A stretch of 64,000 nucleotides of DNA from JBBQRS01 sp038214535 (GCA_038214535.1 JBBQRS010000003.1:30245-94244); one strand, 5' to 3'. Numbered from the stretch's first letter, positions 27,953 through 37,742 are shown. Numbers and translations: made by a program. Notes: generated by a model not told the origin, from the letters alone.

Positions 27953-30900
27953 TGACGGCGGCGGATGGCCTGCTTGTCGGCGAGGCTGTAAGCGAGGTCA
28001 AGCACCGGCGGGCCGGGGGTGAGGGCGTGCGTCGGGTTGTGCGGCGGCTGTTGGATACGTTGCTGATCCTTGCCGCCATTGTTTATCTTACCCAGTTCCT
28101 TCTTATCCTGGCCGCGCTGGGACGCGAGCGTCAGCCTGCCTCGTTCGTTCAGGTCGCCGGGCAGGCCCTGACGCAAAGCCTCGATTACGTCTTCCGGCAT
28201 CCCCAGACTTACCTCTGGCACAAAGTCGAAACCGGCTCGTTTAACCTCGTCCTCACGACCTTCAGTCACAGCATTGGCCTGCTTTTATTATCCCTCGCCA
28301 TCGCGACGGTGAGCGGCTGGGCGCTGGGGCTGCTGATGGCGCTGAGGCAGCGGCGCGCCGGTTCGATGTTCATCTTCACGCTCACCGTCCTGGGTACCTC
28401 GACTCCCAGCTTTCTGCTCGCGATGTTGCTCTGGATCATCAACATCCGGGTACACAACCGCTTTGACGTGCCCGCGCTGCCGCCCACCGGCTTCGGCTGG
28501 GACGCGCACCTGATCATGCCCGCGCTGGTGTTGGCTGCCCGCCCGCTCGCGCAGATCGCCCAGGTGACGTATGTGCAGGTGTCGCAGGCGTTGGGGCAAG
28601 ATTTCATCCGCACGGCGCACGCCAAGGGCCTCTCGGCGCGGATGGTGCGCGATCGCCACGCCATTCCCAACATTATTGCGCCGGTGCTCACCACCGTCGG
28701 CACGTCGCTGCGCTATTCGCTTTCGAGCCTGCCGGTCGTCGAGTACTTCTTCCTGTGGCCGGGCGTTGGCTTGCTGATTTTGCAAGCCATTGACGCAGAT
28801 ATGCCGACGCTGGTGACCGATTCGATCGTCTGCCTCGGGCTGTTCTTTCTCGTCGTTAACTTGCTGCTGGATCTGGCGCTGCCCCTGCTGGACCCACGCC
28901 TGCGCGATACGTCTTCCAATCGCGTGGGCGTGGAAGGGATGGGGCTAAACGGGCTGAAAGAGGGCCTTGTCGGCATCTTCAACCGACAGAGGACGCGCGG
29001 CGAGACGTTGCCGCCGCTGCCCCGTTCTACGGTGAGCCGTGCGCTGCTTGAAGCCGGGGAACCGGCGGCCACTGCGCGCGCGACCTGGGCCTTCAAGGGC
29101 CTGGCGAGTAACTTACCGCTGCTGATCGGCGGCGCGCTGGTAGTCGGCATGATTCTCGTGGGGATCTTCGCGCCCCGCCTGACCGCCGCCAATCCCTACC
29201 AGAGTCACGGCGTGATGACGATTGACGGCGTGATCGGCGCGCCGCCATATCCGCCTTCGGACACCTTCCCGTGGGGCACGGATCATATCGGGCGCGACGT
29301 GCAGGCGTTGGTGTTGTATGGCGCGCGGCAAACGCTGCTGCTGGCCTTCTTCGGGATGCTTGCGCGCCTGGTTCTTGGGTCTATGCTGGGGGCCGTGGCC
29401 GGGTGGCAGCAGGGCGGACGGTTCGACCGGCTGGTGATGGGGGCGACGAACGTCTGGGCGGCGTTTCCCACTACGATTTTTGCGCTCCTGCTCATCCAGG
29501 GGTTGGGTATCCAGCAGGGGATGTGGGTTTTCGTCGTGGCGCTTTGTGTCGTGGGCTGGGGCGAGGTCGCGCAGACGGTGCGGCAACAGGTGATCCATAT
29601 CAAGCCGCAGCTCTTCATCGAGGCCGCGCGTTCGATCGGCGCGCGGGCGTCGCGTACCCTGGCCCAACACGTTATGCCCGGTTTGTTGCCGATGTTGATC
29701 GTGCTCGGTGTGTTGGAGATGGGCGGCATCCTGATGCTGCTGGCCGAGCTCGGTTTTCTGAACACCTTCCTGGGCGGTGGATTCCGCGTGGAAATCGGCG
29801 AGGTCGGGCAGATGCAGCCGATTGTCGCCTATTTCTCCGACATTCCGGAATGGGGCGCGATGCTGGCGAACGTGCGCCAATGGTGGCGCAGCTACCCATG
29901 GATGGCGTGGTATCCGGGGGCGGCGTTCTTTCTGGCGATCCTCAGCTTTAATCTGTTTGGCGAAGGGCTGCGGCGCTTTTTCGAGCGCAGCCGGATTAAT
30001 CTGGGCCGGCTCTTTGGCCGCTACGCGCTGCCCGGCGCAGTCGCCGCGACTTTGCTGCTCGTATGGCTGCTGCGCAGCGCGACGCCCCTGGCCGATTATC
30101 AGGGTTACGCGGAATCGTTTGACGCGCAGCATGTTTTGCATGACGTCGAGACGCTGGCCTCCGCGGAGTACGGCGGTCGCGAGACGGGCACGCCGGGCGC
30201 AGAGCAGACCGTCCGATTCATCGCCGAACGGATGGCGGAGATCGGTCTGTTCCCTGCCGGCGACTCGACGCCGACCAAAGATCAGAATCCCTTCATTCAA
30301 ACGCAGATTGTGGAGCGGCCTCGCCTGACCGGTGTGCCACAACTGACGATTGAAGGCGACCCCGGTGAGGCGCTGATTTACCGGGAGGACTTTGTCGAGC
30401 GGCCCGTTTCAATGCAGGAACGCGCGCAGGGCGTCGTGGTCGGCGTGGCGCTTGGCCCCGAACCGTCCGGCAGGCTCACCGATCCGTATGGGCTGGGGCG
30501 GCAAGACCTGCTCGACAAGGTGCTGATCGTGCCGGAGGAGAACCTCGCTCGCCTGAAAACCAGTGTGCCGTCGGCGATTCTGGTGATTACACAGGACTCG
30601 CTGATGCTTGAACGGAGATTCCTGTTTCCCGGCGCTTTTGGGCGTGGAAAAACGCCTCCGCAAATGTACATCTCGCCGGAGACGTCGGATCGCCTGCTTC
30701 AGACGACGGGGACCAGCCTGGCAGAGTTCGAGAATGCCGCCGCCCAACTCGGGCCGGGCGAAGCGGTTGTGACCGGTGACGGGGTTTCGGTGACGCTGGA
30801 GATTCCGCTGTCTGCGCCGGATGGGGGCGAAACGCCTACCGTGGAATATTACAACATCATCGGGTTTATCCCCGGCAGCGGCGCGGAAATGCAAACCGAG

Positions 30901-31512
30901 ACCGGCGCGAGCATGGATAGCCAGGTTATCGTGGTTAGCGCGTATTACGATGGCCTGGGCATCGGCCCGGATGGGACGTTCTATCCTGGCGCGAATGACA
31001 ACGCCAGCGGCATCGCCACGCTGTTGGAACTGGCGCGCTTGATGAAAGAGAGCCCATATCAACCCAAACGGACAATCGTGTTTGTGGCCTGGGCAGGCGG
31101 CGAGCGCAACGAAGCGCTGAGTGTGACGAGCATCATGAGCGCGAAGGTCGGGTTCAGCGGGTTGAACGTGGAGACCGTGATGGAACTGAGCGGCGTCGGC
31201 GCGGGCGACGGCAAGGCGGTGGCCTTCGGTGAAGGGAGCAGCTATCGTCTGGTGCAGCTTTACCAGAAAGCAGCGGCGCGCCTGGGGGTCGAGACGACGA
31301 CGCGGGGGCGAGGCCCACACTACGCGATGCCTGACACGATGGCCTTCGGCGGCCGCGATGCGCTCTCGCTCCACGTCAGTTGGGACGGCTCCGACCGGAC
31401 CGCGCACACGCCCGATGACGCGATAGCGGCGATTGACATCGAGAAGCTGCGACAGATCGGCCAGTCGGCCATGCTCACATTAAGCGTGCTCAGCCGCGAG
31501 CCCACATATTAG
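27952..31512 (+). CDS. Fusion of two DppB/DppC-type ABC permeases with a degenerate M28-like peptidase domain
   Basis: A 1186-residue single frame. Residues about 25-320 form a DppB-type permease, with the EAA loop near QDFIRTAHAKGL and the ending PLLDPRLR. Residues about 385-675 form a DppC-type permease, with FPWGTDHIGRDV and the EAA loop IEAARSIGARASRTL. A further membrane helix near 693-709 leads to an extracytoplasmic region: a PA-like insert (about 790-930) in an M28 fold (about 715-1180) with GANDNASGIATLLELA. Compared with M28 zinc sites, the first His is Tyr (SAYYDGLG), the Glu-Glu pair is Glu-Arg (GGERN) and the third-strand Asp looks like Glu (VMELSG), so catalysis is doubtful. The start overlaps the upstream stop as TGATG. 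Confidence 0.85.
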   Translation: MTAADGLLVGEAVSEVKHRRAGGEGVRRVVRRLLDTLLILAAIVYLTQFLLILAALGRERQPASFVQVAGQALTQSLDYVFRHPQTYLWHKVETGSFNLVLTTFSHSIGLLLLSLAIATVSGWALGLLMALRQRRAGSMFIFTLTVLGTSTPSFLLAMLLWIINIRVHNRFDVPALPPTGFGWDAHLIMPALVLAARPLAQIAQVTYVQVSQALGQDFIRTAHAKGLSARMVRDRHAIPNIIAPVLTTVGTSLRYSLSSLPVVEYFFLWPGVGLLILQAIDADMPTLVTDSIVCLGLFFLVVNLLLDLALPLLDPRLRDTSSNRVGVEGMGLNGLKEGLVGIFNRQRTRGETLPPLPRSTVSRALLEAGEPAATARATWAFKGLASNLPLLIGGALVVGMILVGIFAPRLTAANPYQSHGVMTIDGVIGAPPYPPSDTFPWGTDHIGRDVQALVLYGARQTLLLAFFGMLARLVLGSMLGAVAGWQQGGRFDRLVMGATNVWAAFPTTIFALLLIQGLGIQQGMWVFVVALCVVGWGEVAQTVRQQVIHIKPQLFIEAARSIGARASRTLAQHVMPGLLPMLIVLGVLEMGGILMLLAELGFLNTFLGGGFRVEIGEVGQMQPIVAYFSDIPEWGAMLANVRQWWRSYPWMAWYPGAAFFLAILSFNLFGEGLRRFFERSRINLGRLFGRYALPGAVAATLLLVWLLRSATPLADYQGYAESFDAQHVLHDVETLASAEYGGRETGTPGAEQTVRFIAERMAEIGLFPAGDSTPTKDQNPFIQTQIVERPRLTGVPQLTIEGDPGEALIYREDFVERPVSMQERAQGVVVGVALGPEPSGRLTDPYGLGRQDLLDKVLIVPEENLARLKTSVPSAILVITQDSLMLERRFLFPGAFGRGKTPPQMYISPETSDRLLQTTGTSLAEFENAAAQLGPGEAVVTGDGVSVTLEIPLSAPDGGETPTVEYYNIIGFIPGSGAEMQTETGASMDSQVIVVSAYYDGLGIGPDGTFYPGANDNASGIATLLELARLMKESPYQPKRTIVFVAWAGGERNEALSVTSIMSAKVGFSGLNVETVMELSGVGAGDGKAVAFGEGSSYRLVQLYQKAAARLGVETTTRGRGPHYAMPDTMAFGGRDALSLHVSWDGSDRTAHTPDDAIAAIDIEKLRQIGQSAMLTLSVLSREPTY

Positions 31513-31513
31513 A

Positions 31514-31580
31514 CCTTCGTAGTAACGGCTTTAGCCGTAGAAACCCCGACAGAGCGACTGAAGTCGCAACTACAAAGGGG
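31514..31580. repeat. Palindromic repeat (CTTCGTAGT family), copy 2
   Basis: Outer arms CCTTCGTAGT (31514-31523) and ACTACAAAGG pair at nine of ten positions and enclose two smaller palindromes, ACGGCTTTAGCCGT and CGACTGAAGTCG. It starts right after the stop of the fusion gene, in the gap between convergent genes. The sequence family matches 24789-24834. Confidence 0.7.
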
Positions 31581-31594
31581 GTGATTGTGGTTAC

Positions 31595-33355
31595 TTACGG
31601 CGACGGCAGCCGCCAATACTGGAATTGCGGGGCGCCGAACGCCGGATACTCAAACGTGACGCCGGACTTGACCAGCAGCGTCCGATCATAGAATTGCAAC
31701 GGCGCGACCACGGCCGCTTCATTGAGCAGGAGGCGTTCGGCCTCGCGGTACAATTCGGTGCGCGCCGCCTCATCGGTTTCGACGCGTGCCTTCAGCATCA
31801 ACTCCTCGTAGGCGGGTGACTCCCAACCCGTATACTGGAAAGCGGAGCGCGGGCTGAAAACAACGTCCAGGAGGCTTGACGGATCGGCGTAGTCCATTAC
31901 CCAGCCCATGCGATAAAGGTTATAGGAGCATTGGGCGGGCGAACTCGCGGCGCTTCGATTGGGGGCATTGCAGGCATCCAGCGTGTTCCGATGCACGTCC
32001 CAACTGCTGCTGACCAGACGCACCGGGATGCCGACCTCTTCCAGCATCCCTGCAATCGCCTTAAACAGCAATTCATTGTTTCCTTCCCGGTTGTACCATA
32101 GCTCGACCGGCGGCGGGTTCTTCTCGTTGAAGCCGGCCAGCGCCAGGAACTCGCGCGCCTTTTGCAGGTCGTAGGCATAACCGACTGACGGGTCATCACC
32201 CTGAAAGCCGACAATCCCCGGCGGCACGACGACCTGCGCAGACACGTGCCACGGTTGTTCGAGCACGTTCGCGATGAGCGCGTCGCGATCAATGGCGCTG
32301 ACGATGGCGCGCCGGACGTTGACATCCAGCGTGGGGGTGATCTGCGTGTTGATGCCCAGATAACTGGTCCCCGGCTGCACCAGCACCTGTAGCTCCTGGG
32401 CGAACGTCGGGTCGGCCTGGATGCGTGGGGTCTGCTCGGCGGGGAACTGCGCGACATAGAAATCGCCTGCTTCGTAACGGCTCAACTGCTCGGCGGCGTC
32501 AGGGACCAACGGGAATTCGATGCGCTCGATGGTCACGGCGTCAGCGTTCCAGTAGTTGGGGTTTTTCACCAGGGTCAGCCCTTCGCCGGGCGTCCATTGA
32601 TCCAGAAGGTAGGGGCCGTTGGTGATCCGGCCGGGTTCACCCAGGTCGGCGCGGTAGGGCAGGAAGGCGCGAAACGCCAGCAGGCCGGGGAGGAAGCTCG
32701 CCGGGCGTTCCAGTGTAATGGTGAGCGTGCGTTCATCGGCGGCCTTGAACCCCACCGTGTTACAGTCGGCTACGTCGCCGGCAGCGAAATCGTGCGCCCC
32801 GGTGATCGCCAGCACCTCGGTCAGCAGATAGTAATAGCTGTTGCCGGTCGTTGGTTCCAACAGGCGACATAAGCCGTCCACGTAATTCTGGGCGGTGAGC
32901 GGCGCGCCGTCCGACCATGTGACGCCGGAGCGCAACGTGACGGTGTAGGTCTGGCTGTCGGGTGAAACGGTGTACTCTGTGGCGGCCGCAGGTTCGATCG
33001 CGCCGTCGCCGCGCAGATGGAACAGGCCCTCGTAGAGTTGTTCGACCACCAACCCCGCCGTCTCGTCTACCGCCTTCTGCGGGTCCAGCGACGCGGGCGC
33101 GGCCGTCAGGGGATACACCAGGGTTCCGGCCGGCGCGTTGATCCGGGAGACGTATATGGGCGTCGGTACGGGAGTGGCGGTGACGACCACCGTCACTTCG
33201 ACAGACTGCGTTTCCACCACCACCTGCGTCTGCATCACGGGTACTTCGACTGTGACCGGCGCCGTTGCCGTTTCAGGGTCAGAGCCACACGCCGCAAGCA
33301 GCAGGGCGGCCGCGAACAGCCATATTCCCACAAATCCTCTGACCTTTGTCACCAC
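31595..33355 (-). CDS. ABC peptide-type substrate-binding lipoprotein (SBP family 5), copy A
   Basis: An extracytoplasmic solute receptor of 586 residues. A signal peptide ends in LLLAAC with the lipidated Cys23. A Val/Thr-rich spacer (VEVTVVVTATPVPTP) follows, then the family 5 fold: PLTAAPASLDPQKAVDETAG, VVEQLYEGLF, and YTVTLRSGVTWSDGAPLTAQNYV. It starts at GTG 33355, or the adjacent GTG, behind AGGAGG. It is the last gene of the minus-strand importer locus and the most divergent of its three receptors. Binding of oligopeptides is the usual role; nickel, sugars or other ligands are possible. Confidence 0.9.
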   Translation of the reverse strand: MVTKVRGFVGIWLFAAALLLAACGSDPETATAPVTVEVPVMQTQVVVETQSVEVTVVVTATPVPTPIYVSRINAPAGTLVYPLTAAPASLDPQKAVDETAGLVVEQLYEGLFHLRGDGAIEPAAATEYTVSPDSQTYTVTLRSGVTWSDGAPLTAQNYVDGLCRLLEPTTGNSYYYLLTEVLAITGAHDFAAGDVADCNTVGFKAADERTLTITLERPASFLPGLLAFRAFLPYRADLGEPGRITNGPYLLDQWTPGEGLTLVKNPNYWNADAVTIERIEFPLVPDAAEQLSRYEAGDFYVAQFPAEQTPRIQADPTFAQELQVLVQPGTSYLGINTQITPTLDVNVRRAIVSAIDRDALIANVLEQPWHVSAQVVVPPGIVGFQGDDPSVGYAYDLQKAREFLALAGFNEKNPPPVELWYNREGNNELLFKAIAGMLEEVGIPVRLVSSSWDVHRNTLDACNAPNRSAASSPAQCSYNLYRMGWVMDYADPSSLLDVVFSPRSAFQYTGWESPAYEELMLKARVETDEAARTELYREAERLLLNEAAVVAPLQFYDRTLLVKSGVTFEYPAFGAPQFQYWRLPSP

Positions 33356-33420
33356 ATTGCCTCCTGGCCTCGCGACATTATTCTACAGCAGAATAGCATA
33401 AACTGACTGACTGGAAAAGA

Positions 33421-33500
33421 GACGCCGGGCTGAGCGGGCAGGTTCCCCCGCCCATACAGCCCGGCGTCAGGAGCCGGTTTGTTCTAAGCAAACCGGCTCC
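33421..33500 (-). terminator. Tandem hairpins after substrate-binding protein B
   Basis: On the minus strand, a perfect 12-bp stem with a 7-base loop (33500-33470, GGAGCCGGTTTG arms) is followed by a second stem (33468-33421, arms GACGCCGGGCTG with an inner GCGGG/CCCGC pairing) and then TCTCTTTTCC. The second hairpin with its T-run is a credible terminator, perhaps partial, before the last receptor gene. Confidence 0.65.
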
Positions 33501-33514
33501 GCGTCTTCAGGACT

Positions 33515-35341
33515 CTATTCGATGACCCACTTTTCGTATTGATCGTAGCCGGTGATCGAGACCAGGCTCCGCACGTTCGGGCGTACCAGCCGCGGGCTGC
33601 GATACCAGTAGAGCGGCGCAATGACTGCCTCATCCTCTATCAGGATCTTCTCGGCATCAGCGTAGAGCGCCATGCGCTTCACCGGGTCAGTTTCGAGGGC
33701 TGCTTGCTGCCAGAGCGCATCATAAGCGTCGCTTTGCCAGTCAACAACATCCGCATACCCACCGCCCTTGCCGAAGACGTCCGCCGTGAAGTTGTTGGCG
33801 TCAGGATAGTCTTGCACCCAACTGCCGCGGTAGATGTTCTCGTTGCCTTCCCGACGTTGCGTCAGGTAGACTTTCCACTCCTGGTTGGACAGTTTGGCGT
33901 CGATCCCCAGGACGTCTTTCCACATCCCTTGAATCGCCTCGGCGCGTTGCTGATGTGACTCGGAGGTGTTGAACATCAGCGTTACCTGGACCTGATCCGC
34001 TGTGATGCCCTTCTCCGTCAGATATTCATCCAGAAGGGCTTTTGCCCCTTCGGGGTCATACTTGACGCCCAGATCGGGGTAACTTTCTTCCTGCGGTGAA
34101 CCCGCAGCACCGGGATGTGAGAACCACTGCGCCGGCAGGCCGCTGCCCTTGTTGACGTTATCTACCAGCGATTTGCGATCAATCGCCATGGACAGCGCCT
34201 TGCGCACGCGTGCGTCATCCGTGGGGGCTTTCTGCGTATTGAAGGCGTAGAACTCGGTACCGATGGTGTACGTGAAGTCCACCATATCCTTATACTCCGG
34301 ATCGGTGGTCATGCGGTCCATGTCGCCTGAGGGAATGCCGGACACATCCAGATTTCCCGCTTCGAACTCCGCCAGCCCCGGGCTGGCGTCCAACATCACC
34401 CAGCGAAGTTCATCAATTGTGGCCTGCGGCGCGGATTCGATCCCGGGCCAGAACGGATTCTTAATCAGCGAGATGCTGTCGTCGTGGATCCATTCCTTCA
34501 GGGTGTAAGGCCCGTAGCCCTGGTAGAAGCCTTGCTCGGTCCAGCGCTCGCCGCGCGCATCGGTGCAGTCATCGCCATCAATCAGCCAGCTCGGTTGCGC
34601 GTGCGCCACCCACAGGCCCAGGATGTTCAGGTTGTAAATCGCGGGCGAGGTGACTTGGATTTCCAGCGTCCTGGGGTCAATCGCTCTGACGCCGACTTTT
34701 GCGGTATCGGTCACTGTACCATCGTTAAAATCGGCTGCGCCGACGATGACGGGATTCAAGACATAGGCATAGTCGGAGGCCGTCAGCGGGTCGAGGGTGC
34801 GCAGGATGCCGTAGACGAAATCGTCGGCTGTGACCATGCGATCGTTGCCGTCGCAATCCTGAACTTTCACCACCTGTCCCGACGCGGCGTCGTATTTGAC
34901 CCAGGGAACACCCTCAAGGATAGTGAACGTGTAGGTCAGGCCGTCGTCTGAGACGCTATATTCGGCGGCCATGCCTTTTTCGAGCTGGGCCGTCTCTGCG
35001 TTTTGCCGCGTGAGCCCGACGGTCGCTTCTTCAATAATTTGAACGCTGGCAGCTGCTACGGCCAGCGCCGTGTCAATCGTGGGGATGTCGCCGGGGCCCA
35101 TGTTCATGCGCAGAGTCTGGACGCCGGAAGTCGCAGCCACAGGTACAGGCGTAACTTCCACGATCTTTTCGACTTCTTTCTGCACTTCGACGACCTGGGT
35201 CTGAACGACTTCAACCTGCTTCTCGACGACCTGGGTCACGACCTTTTCGACGACCTGCGGAGCAGGCGCCGCGCAGCCGGATACGATCAGGGCTGCGAGC
35301 AACAACACGGAACCGAACTGCAAGAGTCTGTGATGTTTCAT
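33515..35341 (-). CDS. ABC peptide-type substrate-binding lipoprotein (SBP family 5), copy B
   Basis: A 608-residue receptor. Signal peptide with lipidated Cys23 (LIVSGC), then a Val/Glu/Gln repeat spacer of about 35 residues built of VVEKVVTQVVEKQVE-like units, then NMGPGDIPTIDTAL and a full family 5 domain. The ATG at 35341 has AAGGAGAAGGAG upstream; the frame is open to 35416 but that extension lacks signal-peptide character. It is a close paralogue of the 37743-39581 protein: long blocks such as DCDGNDRMVTA, DDCTDARGERWTE and YGPYTLKEWIHD are shared. A duplication with split ligand range is likely. Confidence 0.92.
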   Translation of the reverse strand: MKHHRLLQFGSVLLLAALIVSGCAAPAPQVVEKVVTQVVEKQVEVVQTQVVEVQKEVEKIVEVTPVPVAATSGVQTLRMNMGPGDIPTIDTALAVAAASVQIIEEATVGLTRQNAETAQLEKGMAAEYSVSDDGLTYTFTILEGVPWVKYDAASGQVVKVQDCDGNDRMVTADDFVYGILRTLDPLTASDYAYVLNPVIVGAADFNDGTVTDTAKVGVRAIDPRTLEIQVTSPAIYNLNILGLWVAHAQPSWLIDGDDCTDARGERWTEQGFYQGYGPYTLKEWIHDDSISLIKNPFWPGIESAPQATIDELRWVMLDASPGLAEFEAGNLDVSGIPSGDMDRMTTDPEYKDMVDFTYTIGTEFYAFNTQKAPTDDARVRKALSMAIDRKSLVDNVNKGSGLPAQWFSHPGAAGSPQEESYPDLGVKYDPEGAKALLDEYLTEKGITADQVQVTLMFNTSESHQQRAEAIQGMWKDVLGIDAKLSNQEWKVYLTQRREGNENIYRGSWVQDYPDANNFTADVFGKGGGYADVVDWQSDAYDALWQQAALETDPVKRMALYADAEKILIEDEAVIAPLYWYRSPRLVRPNVRSLVSITGYDQYEKWVIE

Positions 35342-35494
35342 CGTTTCTCCTTCTCCTTTATGTGAAATAGTTGGCTGACGGTTGATATGACAACTGCCTG
35401 ATGGTCGCAATCGCACTTACCGACAGGCAGTCGGCAGAGGTTTGGCTTGCATCCACCAGGCAGTCATCTTTGGGCCTTATGGAGGGGGTATGGC

Positions 35495-36514
35495 TTACTG
35501 CGTGCCGCGCATCCGCGGGTCGAGTGCGTCGCGCAAGCCATCGCCCAGGAAGTTGAACGCGAACATGGTGATCGCCAGCGCCAGGGCCGGGAAGACTGTT
35601 TGATTCGGATACGTGCGCACCACGCGCGAGCCGTCCGAGATCATCGAACCCCAGGAAGGCGTGGGCGGGTTGACGCCCAGACCGATGAAGGACAGGAATG
35701 CCTCCGTGGTGATGTATGCCGGAATGGCGAGCGTTTCAGCGACGATCAGGGGGCCGAGGATGTTGGGCAGGATGTGCTTGAACATGATGCGCACATGGCC
35801 CGCGCCGATGGTGCGCGCCGCCTCGATGTACTCTTTCTGGCGCACCGACAACACCTGCCCACGGGTCAACCGGGCCATCGTCTCCCACGCCGTCAAGCCA
35901 ATGCCGACAAAGATAAACAACAGACCGCCCATCTTCGCGTCTATGGCGTTGACTTGATACAAGAATGTGCCTGGGTCCGGTTTCGAGCCGCGAAAGAAGG
36001 CCATCAACAGGATGATGAATAGCAGGCTGGGGAAACCGTAGAGCACATCTACGATACGCATCATGATGTTATCAACGCGTCCCCCGGCATACCCCGAAAT
36101 GCTGCCGAATACCACCCCGATCATCAAGCTGAGGAGCGGGCCGATCAGCGCGACGGTCAGCGAGACGCGCGCACCATAGACAATGCGACTGTAAAGGTCA
36201 CGCCCCACGTAATCTGCGCCCAACGGGTACGCGTTGCTGATCTTGGCGTAGCCTTGCATGCTGGGGAAAACGGTCAGCATCCACTGTGGGACCTTGTTGT
36301 TATCTACTAGCGTCTGATCGGCATACGGCTTGAGTGCGAAGACGGGAGCAAAAATCGCCATCGTCGCGAGGATCGCGATGGTGATCAGGCCCAGGACGGC
36401 CGCTTTGTTCTTGAAAAGACGCCGGATGGCATCCCGCCAGAGGCTTTCACTTTTACGCGTCGGTGAGAGACCTCCCGCAATTGTTGTGGTCGCTGCTTGT
36501 GATTCAACCGCCAC
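35495..36514 (-). CDS. OppC/DppC-family ABC permease
   Basis: Inner-membrane permease of an oligopeptide-type importer; 339 residues, typical length. Seen: a long cytoplasmic N-terminus, the first helix AVLGLITIAILATMAIFAPVFA, NAYPLGADYVGRDLYSRIVYGAR, and the EAA loop YIEAARTIGAGHVRIMFKHILPN that contacts the ATPases. A GTG start at 36514 with AGGAGG upstream is used. It lies 15 bases after the OppB-type gene, so the two form the channel. Confidence 0.93.
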   Translation of the reverse strand: MAVESQAATTTIAGGLSPTRKSESLWRDAIRRLFKNKAAVLGLITIAILATMAIFAPVFALKPYADQTLVDNNKVPQWMLTVFPSMQGYAKISNAYPLGADYVGRDLYSRIVYGARVSLTVALIGPLLSLMIGVVFGSISGYAGGRVDNIMMRIVDVLYGFPSLLFIILLMAFFRGSKPDPGTFLYQVNAIDAKMGGLLFIFVGIGLTAWETMARLTRGQVLSVRQKEYIEAARTIGAGHVRIMFKHILPNILGPLIVAETLAIPAYITTEAFLSFIGLGVNPPTPSWGSMISDGSRVVRTYPNQTVFPALALAITMFAFNFLGDGLRDALDPRMRGTQ

Positions 36515-36529
36515 AGTGGCCTCCTGAGG

Positions 36530-37588
36530 TTAAGTATACCTGATCCGAGGATCGAGGAATGCGTACATGATATCCACCACCAGGTTCGCAAGCACCAGAA
36601 ACACCGCGAAGAGCAGGATGGTTCCCATGATGACCGGATAGTCGCGATTGGTGATGCTGGTGACGAAGTACTTGCCCATGCCCGGAATGCCGAAAATCTG
36701 CTCGGTAACGAACGTGCCGGTGAGCAGGGCGGCAAACATCGGCCCCAGGATCGTGATGACGGGGATCATGGAGTTGCGCATGGCGTGTCGGGTGATGACT
36801 TTGTTCTCTTTAAGGCCCTTCGCCCGCGCCGTGCGGATATAGTCTTCGCGGGTCACCTGCAGAAGGCTGGCGCGGGTGAGGCGGGCGATGATGGCGGAGC
36901 TGGCCAGCCCTAGAGCGATCGCCGGCATGATGGCATGTTGGAAGAACGGGATATAGGGCGGGCGCGGGAAGACGCCCAGGATGAACGGCGGTTTGGCTCC
37001 CCAACCTGTCGGTGGCAGCCACTTCAGAGACACGCCGAAGATCCACACCATAATTGGCCCCAGCACGATCACCGGCACGGAGACGCCGAAAATCGCGACG
37101 CTCATGCCCAGATAATCCCATACGGTGTTCTGGCGCAACGCCGAAAGGATGCCCAGCGGCAGGCCGATCAGTAAAGCCACGGCAAGCGCCAGGCTGCCAA
37201 GCTGGATCGAAATGGGCAATTGCTGCTTGAAAATATCGTTGACGGTGCGGCTACGCGAGGCGTATGAGGGGCCAAAGTTCATCCACTTCAGCCAGCGGCC
37301 TTCGCCGACGGGGATATTGAAAAGAAAATCGTCGCGCAGCGAAGTGCCCGGCGGGACGCTGGATATACGCGGGATCAGAATGTCGTAGACATAGCGCCCA
37401 TACTGCATGGGGAGGGGTTCATCAAGATGATACCGCTCTTCGAGGTTCTTCTTGATTTCTTCCGGCACCGGTTTTTCTTTATCAAACGGGCCGCCGGGAA
37501 CTGCGTGCATCAACCCAAACGTGATCATGGAAATCACCATGATCACCAGGAGGTTCCACAGCATACGGCGAATCATGTAATTGACCAT
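36530..37588 (-). CDS. OppB/DppB-family ABC permease
   Basis: Partner permease of 352 residues. Seen: the N-terminal MIRRMLWNLLVIMVISMITFGL, PGGPFDKEKPVPEEIKKNLE, and the EAA loop EDYIRTARAKGLKENKVITRHA followed by RNSMIPVITILGP, ending in AFLDPRIRYT. It follows substrate-binding protein C after a 154-base gap with hairpins and precedes the OppC-type gene. The extra periplasmic segment near residues 70-120 is usual for this family. Confidence 0.93.
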   Translation of the reverse strand: MVNYMIRRMLWNLLVIMVISMITFGLMHAVPGGPFDKEKPVPEEIKKNLEERYHLDEPLPMQYGRYVYDILIPRISSVPPGTSLRDDFLFNIPVGEGRWLKWMNFGPSYASRSRTVNDIFKQQLPISIQLGSLALAVALLIGLPLGILSALRQNTVWDYLGMSVAIFGVSVPVIVLGPIMVWIFGVSLKWLPPTGWGAKPPFILGVFPRPPYIPFFQHAIMPAIALGLASSAIIARLTRASLLQVTREDYIRTARAKGLKENKVITRHAMRNSMIPVITILGPMFAALLTGTFVTEQIFGIPGMGKYFVTSITNRDYPVIMGTILLFAVFLVLANLVVDIMYAFLDPRIRYT

Positions 37589-37660
37589 TCTGAAAATCCT
37601 GTTTGAATCGGTTCAGACTCGGCGTGGCAAATGCCTGGCCAATCTGAAGGTTTTAGAATC

Positions 37661-37729
37661 TCGGACGGCTTTATTATTGTGAAGCCGTCCGAAATTGGAG
37701 TAACCTGGGGAGAAGGCTCTCCCCAGGTT
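37661..37729 (-). terminator. Two hairpins after substrate-binding protein C
   Basis: Stem AACCTGGGGAGA (37702-37713) pairs perfectly with 37718-37729 around AGGC, and an 11-bp stem joins TCGGACGGCTT (37661-37671) to 37682-37692. They lie just after the stop of the minus-strand gene at 37743. The second is followed by a weak T-rich stretch on the minus strand. They may attenuate transcription or protect the mRNA of the abundant receptor. Confidence 0.55.
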
Positions 37730-37742
37730 CACAGTCGCTAGA

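Noticed and set aside
29113..30342. 409-codon minus-strand frame opposite the permease-peptidase fusion
   Set aside because: Shadow of the real gene; no motif and no plausible ribosome binding site.
24719..31580. Short hairpin repeats considered as a CRISPR array
   Set aside because: Only isolated copies kilobases apart, no regular spacing and no cas genes.
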